Assembly (NCBI RefSeq): GCF_001889165.1
Contig: NZ_CP016020.1
Location: forward strand, 3,384,501-3,448,500
Reading direction: 5' to 3'
From: Bacillus weihaiensis
GTDB taxonomy: Bacteria > Bacillota > Bacilli > Bacillales > Bacillaceae
DNA length: 64,000 nucleotides
Part shown: positions 58,699-64,000 of the stretch, in pieces
Position numbering within the stretch: the first letter of the stretch is position 1
Layout of the letters: each line of letters opens with the position of its first letter
Notes under the pieces: generated by a model
Database searches by the model: none
What the model saw: the letters and a program-made list of their open reading frames with translations, nothing else
What the model was told of the DNA's origin: nothing
Made by a program: the position numbers and the translations under genes

Positions 58699-59172
58699 TT
58701 ATGTTAAGCCTGGGTAATTTTGTTGTCTAAGTGCTTCGTAAATTAAAATAGCAGCCGTGTTTGAAAGATTTAACGAACGTACATGTTCTGTCATTGGTAA
58801 GCGTAAGCACTTATCCATGTTAGCCTCTAATAAATCCTTCGGAAGACCCGTTGTTTCACGACCAAAGACAAAGAAATAGTCCCTATCAGTTTCACTATAA
58901 TCGAAGGTTGTATGTGGCTGTTTGCCAAATTTCGTTAAATAGAAGAATTCACCGTTTGAATAGGTTTCAAATAATTCTTCAAGAGAGTCATGGTATATGA
59001 CCTTTACATGCTCCCAGTAATCCAAGCCAGCTCTTTTCAACATTTTATCATCTGTTGAAAATCCTAATGGACGGATTAAATGTAAAGTCGTATTTGTTGC
59101 TGCACATGAACGTGCAATATTTCCTGTATTTGCAGGTATTTCTGGTTGATATAATACTACGTGTAAAGCCAA
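58699..59172 (-). CDS. trmL: tRNA (cytidine/uridine-34 2'-O)-methyltransferase TrmL
   Basis: 157-residue SPOUT-class enzyme (CspR in B. subtilis) that methylates the wobble ribose of tRNA-Leu isoacceptors with SAM. The trefoil-knot motifs are visible: PEIPANTGNIARSCAAT, FFVFGRETTGLPKDLL and RLPMTEHVRSLNLSNTAAI. TTG 59172 is the start (GAGGTG six bases before; the protein then begins MALHVVLYQPE). It stands between prkA and yhbB as in B. subtilis. Confidence 0.96.
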   Translation of the reverse strand: MALHVVLYQPEIPANTGNIARSCAATNTTLHLIRPLGFSTDDKMLKRAGLDYWEHVKVIYHDSLEELFETYSNGEFFYLTKFGKQPHTTFDYSETDRDYFFVFGRETTGLPKDLLEANMDKCLRLPMTEHVRSLNLSNTAAILIYEALRQQNYPGLT

Positions 59173-59268
59173 TTCTGTCACCTCGTCTAATTCTATAACG
59201 TTCGCAAAGCTCGCTCACCCTCTGCTAAACGTGTTCAAATCATTTTTACGAAACCTATTATACCATTG

Positions 59269-60165
59269 TTACTTGCTAGACGTATCATCTATGATATGAA
59301 AAAAGGCATATTGAATATTCGGGGTATAGGCTGTTGAATCTTCATATGCCCAATACCTCATACGACTATTATAAGTTTGTGCATTTACTAGCGGCATATT
59401 CTCTTCATCTTTTGCGACAACAAAGGTAGTGTGATCAAAGCGACCATCACCTTGAAAATCATAACAGATAAGATCGCCCGGTATCAATTGCTCTGCACGA
59501 TCTACTTTTTTCGCACGTAACCCGGTTTTCGAGTGATGAAGGAAATTTGTCATAGCATTGGCAACAGACCAGCTATAGCTCCAATTATTCTGCTGCATCC
59601 ACCAGCCCGAAGAACGATTCGGATAGCCTCGCATGGATGCATTGCCAGCATGTAAGCATTGAGAAACAAAATTTGTACAATTCACTTCAAAATTTTTGTA
59701 ATGTGGATTGTGATCATCCCACCATCGCTCTGCATATTGAACAGCCGCTAAACGGTCATAAGTAAATGGCTGGTTATTCCTACTCTGATCATCGCTGGTT
59801 GAAAAGGACTGTGTATTCGTATCACCTTCTGAATGAAGGGCAAAATCGTCAACAAGCTCATCACGATAAAAGCTTGCTTTGCGAAATTCCTTCCTTTCCT
59901 CCAGATAGAAATACTCCTTTTGCTTATGAAGCCATTTGTGGTGGTTCGTATAAAAGACATCCTGTAGCTTATCCCCTGCATCCGTAAGTTGAGTAATCCG
60001 AGTCTCTGAATGTCCTTTTACAACTTCAACCTTTCTTTTTTCATTGCATTCAATCTTTCGTTCAAGTGCAAGAAGCTCTTCATTATGTCGCATTTGTTTC
60101 ATCAGCTTTTTATTGACAAGCATCTGTAGCTTATCGGTATTTAATTGCGAAAGAATTTTTTTCAT
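59269..60165 (-). CDS. yhbB: YhbB-like amidase-domain protein
   Basis: 298-residue protein: a charged helical N-terminal half (about 1-140; KLMKQMRHNEELLALERK) and a C-terminal amidase_6 domain (about 150-290) with YDRLAAVQYAERWWDDHN, the catalytic Cys in NCTNFVSQCLHAG, and His in DHTTFVV. No signal peptide is seen. Family members are CHAP/NlpC-like papain-fold amidases; B. subtilis yhbB is sporulation-associated. ATG 60165 follows GGTGGTG; an earlier in-frame ATG (60228) is preceded by no site. Confidence 0.88.
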   Translation of the reverse strand: MKKILSQLNTDKLQMLVNKKLMKQMRHNEELLALERKIECNEKRKVEVVKGHSETRITQLTDAGDKLQDVFYTNHHKWLHKQKEYFYLEERKEFRKASFYRDELVDDFALHSEGDTNTQSFSTSDDQSRNNQPFTYDRLAAVQYAERWWDDHNPHYKNFEVNCTNFVSQCLHAGNASMRGYPNRSSGWWMQQNNWSYSWSVANAMTNFLHHSKTGLRAKKVDRAEQLIPGDLICYDFQGDGRFDHTTFVVAKDEENMPLVNAQTYNSRMRYWAYEDSTAYTPNIQYAFFHIIDDTSSK

Positions 60166-60295
60166 CTTTACACCACCACTTTGTATTAAGCTCTTCCTTT
60201 TGTGCGACTGAATCATCCTCCTACCCACACAAAAGACAGCTTTGTTTACTACAAACTATGAATGGTGATGAGCTGTCATGACTGAACACTTATTT

Positions 60296-61060
60296 TTACT
60301 TTTCTCCTGCTACCGCCTTTGCAATTTTTGCTGTTAGTGAACGCGGTAGAAACTTCGCTGCATAGGCACCAGCTTTGTTCTTTGCTCCAGGAATGACCAC
60401 ACGTCTCCCTTTCATGATGCCCTCGTAGCTTTGTTTCGCCACTTCCTTAGCATCCATTGCGTTACTAAACATAATTGTATGTTCAACATTTGCAGCCGCT
60501 CCAAAATTTGTCTTAGTCGCTCCTGGACAAATTGTTGTAACAGTAATGTTCTTTCCTTTTAATTCTTCTGCTAGCGCTTCTGAAAAAGATAACACGTACG
60601 CTTTTGTTGCATAATACACAGCCATTAAAGGACCAGGCTGAAAGGCCGCTGTACTCGCAATATTTACAATCTTTCCGTCATTCATTTTTTTCATATATGG
60701 TAGGAAATAATGAGTTAACTCTGTTAAGGCCGTTATATTTAGTTGAATCATTCTCGATTGTTCTTCTAACGATACCGTATCAAATTCACCTAATAGTCCG
60801 AAGCCTGCATTGTTCACAACAACGTCAATCGTTATCCCTAGCTTAGACAGCTCTTCAAAAATCTCCTTTGCAGCTCCTGGTTTACTAAGATCCTTTTGAA
60901 TTCTCGTAATTTCTACGTGATGAAAAACTTGCTCAATTTCGTCTAATTTTTCTTCATTTCTTCCAACAACAACTAAGTTATATCCACCCCTGGAAAATAG
61001 CTTTACAAATTCATAGCCTATTCCACTTGTTGCTCCAGTAATAAGTGCTGTTTTAATCAT
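60296..61060 (-). CDS. Short-chain dehydrogenase/reductase
   Basis: 254-residue SDR: cofactor loop TGATSGIGYEF, NNAG motif VVNNAGFGLLG, catalytic Ser in IVNIASTAAFQ and YxxxK in YYATKAYV. Arg35-type residue in VVVGRNEEKL suggests NADPH. Homologous to the DltE/YqjQ type; the substrate is unknown. GGAGGATATAAA before the ATG. It lies between yhbB and queG. Confidence 0.93.
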   Translation of the reverse strand: MIKTALITGATSGIGYEFVKLFSRGGYNLVVVGRNEEKLDEIEQVFHHVEITRIQKDLSKPGAAKEIFEELSKLGITIDVVVNNAGFGLLGEFDTVSLEEQSRMIQLNITALTELTHYFLPYMKKMNDGKIVNIASTAAFQPGPLMAVYYATKAYVLSFSEALAEELKGKNITVTTICPGATKTNFGAAANVEHTIMFSNAMDAKEVAKQSYEGIMKGRRVVIPGAKNKAGAYAAKFLPRSLTAKIAKAVAGEK

Positions 61061-61274
61061 TTTATATCCTCCAACATATCATTCATCCACAATGAGTTTA
61101 AATGTTTAATAATTTAAACAAATCATAATTTCAAGAGAAGTGTTTGTCAAGAAGTCACGTTTCCATCGCTCCTAGTATGCCATGTCGTGACAAAAAGAAG
61201 TGTAGGCTATCCGTTCTAGCTCTCAAAACACTGGTTTATGTAAATTTCCTAATCAATAACCGAGTTGGGAAGTC

Positions 61275-62441
61275 TTATGACGTTGACTTCCCAACTTCTG
61301 GTTCTACTTCTTCTCCTAATAAGCGTAAACCTTTATTCATTTCTTCTATTACTTGTTCATCTTTTTCGTTTAATAGAAGAGCTTTTAATTCATCCTTCAT
61401 TGTCTGATCTCCAATTTTCCCTATTGCCCACGCTGCCGTCCCACGAATAACAGGTCTTGGATCTTCTTTTGCAAGCTTCAGCAAATCTTTAAGAGCAGTA
61501 GTATCTTTAAAATGAGCAAGCGCTAGGATGGCATTCCGCTGTAATGGCTTCTTGCCTCGCCAAGAGCCAGACATATGACCAAATGTCTCTTTAAATTCAC
61601 GATTACTCATTGTGAGCAATGGTTTAAGCTTTGGCTTTGCAAGCTCCGGATCAGGCTCCATTTCCTCATGAAAATGAAAGTCCTTTCCTTTATTCACCGG
61701 GCAAACCGTTTGACACGTATCACACCCATAAATGCGATTTCCGATTTTTGTTCGATATTCATCCGCTAAAAATCCTTTTGTTTGCGTTAAGAAGGCTATA
61801 CACTTCGAGGAGTCAAGCTGACCTGGCTGAACAAGGGCCCCTGTTGGACATACATCCAAGCATTTTCTACATGTTCCACATTGATCTTCCATTGGCTGAT
61901 CTGGTGGAAAAGGTACATTGGTTATCATCTCACCAAGATAAACATATGAACCAAATTCTGGTGTAATAATAGCGCAATTCTTTCCACTCCATCCAATACC
62001 CGCTCTTTCTGCTACAGCACGATCAGATAATTCTCCTGTATCAACCATCGATTTCACTTCGACATCCGGTAGCTTTTCTTTTAAAAAGGCTTCTAATTTT
62101 GCAAGTCGATCTCTAAGAACCATATGGTAGTCCTGTCCCCATGAAGCACGACAGAAGATTCCTCGACGATCTTCCTTTGTGCTTTTTGGTGCATCCTTTA
62201 GCTTTGAAGGATAGGCTAGTGCAATAGAAATGATGGAGCTAGCCTTTGGTAACAGCTTAATCGGAGTAACTCGTTTCTCAATATCAGGCTCCTCAAAGCC
62301 TGATTGATACCCAAGTTCCTGTTGGTTTATGAGACGTTGTTTTAATTCTTCGAACATACTTGCACTTGTAAATCCGATCTTATCAATCCCTATTTCCTTG
62401 CTATAGGCAATGACTTCTTGTTTTAGCTGTTCACTATTCAT
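61275..62441 (-). CDS. queG: Epoxyqueuosine reductase QueG
   Basis: 388-residue cobalamin- and iron-sulphur-dependent enzyme carrying out the last step of queuosine synthesis in tRNA. N-terminal catalytic domain (about 1-180; VDTGELSDRAVAERAGIGW), two [4Fe-4S] motifs CGTCRKCLDVCPTGAL and CDTCQTVCPVNKG, and C-terminal HEAT-like repeats (PRPVIRGTAAWAIGKIGD). It matches B. subtilis YhbA/QueG with a strong GGAGGGG site. A hairpin overlaps its 3' end (61263-61296, AGTTGGGAAGTC/GACTTCCCAACT). Confidence 0.96.
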   Translation of the reverse strand: MNSEQLKQEVIAYSKEIGIDKIGFTSASMFEELKQRLINQQELGYQSGFEEPDIEKRVTPIKLLPKASSIISIALAYPSKLKDAPKSTKEDRRGIFCRASWGQDYHMVLRDRLAKLEAFLKEKLPDVEVKSMVDTGELSDRAVAERAGIGWSGKNCAIITPEFGSYVYLGEMITNVPFPPDQPMEDQCGTCRKCLDVCPTGALVQPGQLDSSKCIAFLTQTKGFLADEYRTKIGNRIYGCDTCQTVCPVNKGKDFHFHEEMEPDPELAKPKLKPLLTMSNREFKETFGHMSGSWRGKKPLQRNAILALAHFKDTTALKDLLKLAKEDPRPVIRGTAAWAIGKIGDQTMKDELKALLLNEKDEQVIEEMNKGLRLLGEEVEPEVGKSTS

Positions 62442-62652
62442 GTTTGCCCCTCCTTTCTACTAGTCGATTTCTATTAATACATTCTATTTTAAGTTCTTTT
62501 AAAAGAAGCTGTCTTAAATGCTTTAAGATGGTCTCACAAGCGTTGTCATTACATCCCTTCTTAGGACCATCATGAAATTCTCAAGCCGTCTATTCCAGGT
62601 AAATCTATTACATATGATAAAATAACTGCATATTGTTGTGGAGGTTTAAATT

Positions 62653-63318
62653 ATGGAAATAACCATTGATTCTACATTAAAATCAATTGAGCCAAATGTA
62701 AAGGTTGGTGTTGTTACGTATAAGGGTATTACTGTCGGGGATTCTCCACAAATGTTAAAAGGACGGTTACAGCTATTTCAGGAATCACTTTATTTTGATT
62801 TTACTGATAAGAAAATAACTGACATTCCCGCTATCCAAGAATGGAGAAAGCTATTTAAGTCGGCAGGCACTGACCCTAATCGCTATCGTCCATCAAATGA
62901 AGCACTATTTAGGAGAGTTCAGAAACAGCAGTTTGTAGGAACCGTAAACTCTGCTGTTGATATGAACAATTTCCTTTCTCTTCAATATCAAATTCCATTA
63001 GGAATCTATGATAGGAATAAAGTAGCCGGAGATCGAATCACAATCTCAATTGGAAGTGAGCATGCTTCTTATACGGCTATTAATGAACGTGAAATTTCGT
63101 TATCAAATAAAATTGTATCACTCGATTCAGAAGGTCCTTTTGGTAGTCCTTATGTGGATTCTAAAAGAACCTCTGTTACCACGGCCACAAAAGCTGCTGT
63201 TCACCTAATTTATTTACAGCCATCAATGGGAAAAGATGAAGCACTTAAATTGCTCAACGCGTTATCCACTATGTTTACCCAAATTCATGGCGGTGAAGCA
63301 ACATTTGATGTCATTTAG
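62653..63318 (+). CDS. B3/B4 tRNA-binding domain protein
   Basis: 221-residue stand-alone B3/B4 domain, as in the PheRS beta-subunit editing region: WRKLFKSAGTDPNRYRPSNEALFRRV and VNSAVDMNNFLSLQYQIPLG (in two parts), then SEGPFGSPYVDSKRTSVT. Free B3/B4 proteins may edit misacylated tRNA or bind free amino acids; the function is not settled. GGAGG lies 8 bases before the ATG. It is monocistronic with its own terminator. Confidence 0.9.
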   Translation: MEITIDSTLKSIEPNVKVGVVTYKGITVGDSPQMLKGRLQLFQESLYFDFTDKKITDIPAIQEWRKLFKSAGTDPNRYRPSNEALFRRVQKQQFVGTVNSAVDMNNFLSLQYQIPLGIYDRNKVAGDRITISIGSEHASYTAINEREISLSNKIVSLDSEGPFGSPYVDSKRTSVTTATKAAVHLIYLQPSMGKDEALKLLNALSTMFTQIHGGEATFDVI

Positions 63319-63358
63319 CATGTTTGCTTCTATTTTATTGATGAAAAAACATTGAAGT

Positions 63359-63409
63359 AAAGTACACCGTCTGTTGTTTTTACTCAACCTCAACGGTGTA
63401 CTTTTTCTT
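63359..63409 (+). terminator. Terminator of the B3/B4 gene
   Basis: Perfect 12-bp stem AAAGTACACCGT (63359-63370) / ACGGTGTACTTT (63393-63404), then TTCTTT. Confidence 0.9.
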
Positions 63410-63502
63410 TATCATATTTAAAGAAGATTATTGGATTAACCTTCTGTTAAGCAAAATCAAGAAATTCTCCCCTGACTGCCTGTAATTGCACGGAAATTAA
63501 AA

Positions 63503-63543
63503 AACGCAATGCCCCGTTTATCTAAGAAACGAAACACTGCGTT
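63503..63543 (-). terminator. Terminator after tRNA-Gly
   Basis: Imperfect stem AACGCAATGCCCCGTTT / AAACGAAACACTGCGTT with an 7-base loop (63503-63543), followed on the minus strand by TTTTTAATT; 15 bases past the tRNA 3' end. Confidence 0.8.
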
Positions 63544-63557
63544 GTAACCATTATGTA

Positions 63558-63631
63558 TGGAGCGGGTGAAGGGAATCGAACCCTCATCATCAGCTTGGAA
63601 GGCTGAGGTTTTACCACTAAACTACACCCGC
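63558..63631 (-). tRNA. tRNA-Gly (anticodon UCC)
   Basis: 74-nt cloverleaf on the minus strand: acceptor GCGGGTG paired with CACCCGC, D arm GTAGTTTAGTGGTAAAAC, anticodon loop CTTCCAA in stem CAGC/GCTG, T arm GAGGGTTCGATTCCCTT, discriminator T and encoded CCA end. Reads GGA/GGG. Confidence 0.97.
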
Positions 63632-63802
63632 ATATGGAATATGTATTTGATTATAACAAGCGTACCAGAAAGATTCAAGACTTTTTTTAAAGTTTTTGTC
63701 GATATTTGTCGATAAGTCTCAAAAAAGATACTTCCTTAGTATATTCTGTCATTTCTAATTAATCAAGCTATTTTTCAAATTACATTCTGAATGGCTTATT
63801 TT

Positions 63803-63850
63803 AAAGAAACACAGACCGACCTACAGAATGTAGATACCTTTTACATTTGG
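63803..63850 (+). repeat. Dispersed repeat, copy 2 (partner at 11403)
   Basis: AAAGAAACACAGACCGACC followed by TACAGAATGTAGATACC and TACATTT, similar to 11403-11450. It lies in the gene-free stretch 63632-64000. Confidence 0.5.
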
Positions 63851-63879
63851 CTATGTATCACGTATTCAGTCTGGTTGAA

Positions 63880-63935
63880 TTCCGCTCCCCTTGCTCGCTT
63901 TCAGCAGGGCGGGGGCGGTGAGACTCCATTCCACC
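63880..63935 (+). repeat. Bacillus-type GC-rich dispersed repeat fragment
   Basis: TTCCGCTCCCCTTGCTCGCT and GCAGGGCGGGGGCGGTGAGA stand out as GC-rich in an AT-rich gap and resemble the CGCTCCAGTCACTTGCTTTC elements at 20684 and 26396. No gene is visible from 63632 to the window end. Confidence 0.5.
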
Positions 63936-64000
63936 TTAAATAGTTTTCATCTTTAGTACCTATTTTAAATGCAACAATAAAAGGAATTTAGCCCAATCTA

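Overview
The window comes from a low-GC, endospore-forming Firmicute of the family Bacillaceae. The evidence is AGGAGG-type ribosome sites with frequent TTG/GTG starts, sporulation genes (spoVR, prkA, yhbH, two spoIIP paralogues), and two long stretches whose gene order matches Bacillus subtilis. These are yhcS-yhcT-yhcU-...-yhcV-yhcX-pgcA-...-yhcY-yhcZ-azr-yhdB-yhdC-nsrR-spoVR (about 8-27 kb) and the yhbA(queG)-yhbB-cspR(trmL)-prkA-yhbH neighbourhood (about 53-62 kb). The species cannot be named from the sequence alone.

Layout. (1) 0-8 kb is an accessory metal-response island. It holds a two-component system (kinase cut by the window edge), a BNR-type lipoprotein, a YdhK lipoprotein, a multicopper-oxidase-like protein without the usual Cys motif, CopZ, a CcdA/DsbD-like membrane protein, and two tandem SpoIIP-type cell-wall hydrolase genes. 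A decayed IS200/IS605 element closes it. (2) 8-16 kb is backbone: sporulation gene spoVR behind a sigma-E-type promoter, flavohaemoglobin hmp divergent from its NO-sensing repressor nsrR with an almost perfect NsrR operator, yhdC, an M14 carboxypeptidase, yhdB, azr and the YhcYZ two-component system. (3) 16-18 kb is an inserted YtrA-type GntR/ABC transporter operon with a palindromic operator. (4) 18-28 kb is backbone again: pgcA, yhcX, yhcV, an inserted bdbC/thioredoxin pair, yhcU, yhcT and sortase yhcS, with dispersed hairpin-rich repeats. (5) 28-35.5 kb is a sensory cluster. A stand-alone cobalamin-binding protein carries the W-x9-EH and ExHxxG motifs of CarH/LitR B12 photoreceptors and is followed by a PAS-like protein. 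Convergent to them lie a CheB-CheR-PAS-PAS histidine kinase and a GAF-GAF-PAS histidine kinase with no ordinary start codon. (6) 35.7-39.5 kb is a Fur-controlled YclNOPQ siderophore importer whose YclN permease is broken by a one-base frameshift in a G-run. (7) 40-53 kb is a galactoside utilisation locus: GH36 alpha-galactosidase, GH2 beta-galactosidase, an ABC sugar importer and a YesMN-type two-component system, with a cre site. (8) 53-63.6 kb holds yhbH, a Ca/Na exchanger, prkA, trmL, yhbB, an SDR oxidoreductase, queG, a B3/B4-domain protein and a tRNA-Gly.

Functional threads. The SpoVR/PrkA/YhbH trio is split between both ends of the window. Nitrosative defence (NsrR/Hmp), copper handling and thiol redox (CopZ, MCO-like protein, CcdA-like protein, BdbC/thioredoxin), iron import, galactoside import and hydrolysis, and a possible light- or B12-sensing signalling cluster make up the rest. 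The most unusual items are the HTH-less B12 photoreceptor-like protein with its large kinases, the island coupling SpoIIP paralogues to copper genes, the missing start codon of the GAF kinase, and the yclN frameshift.
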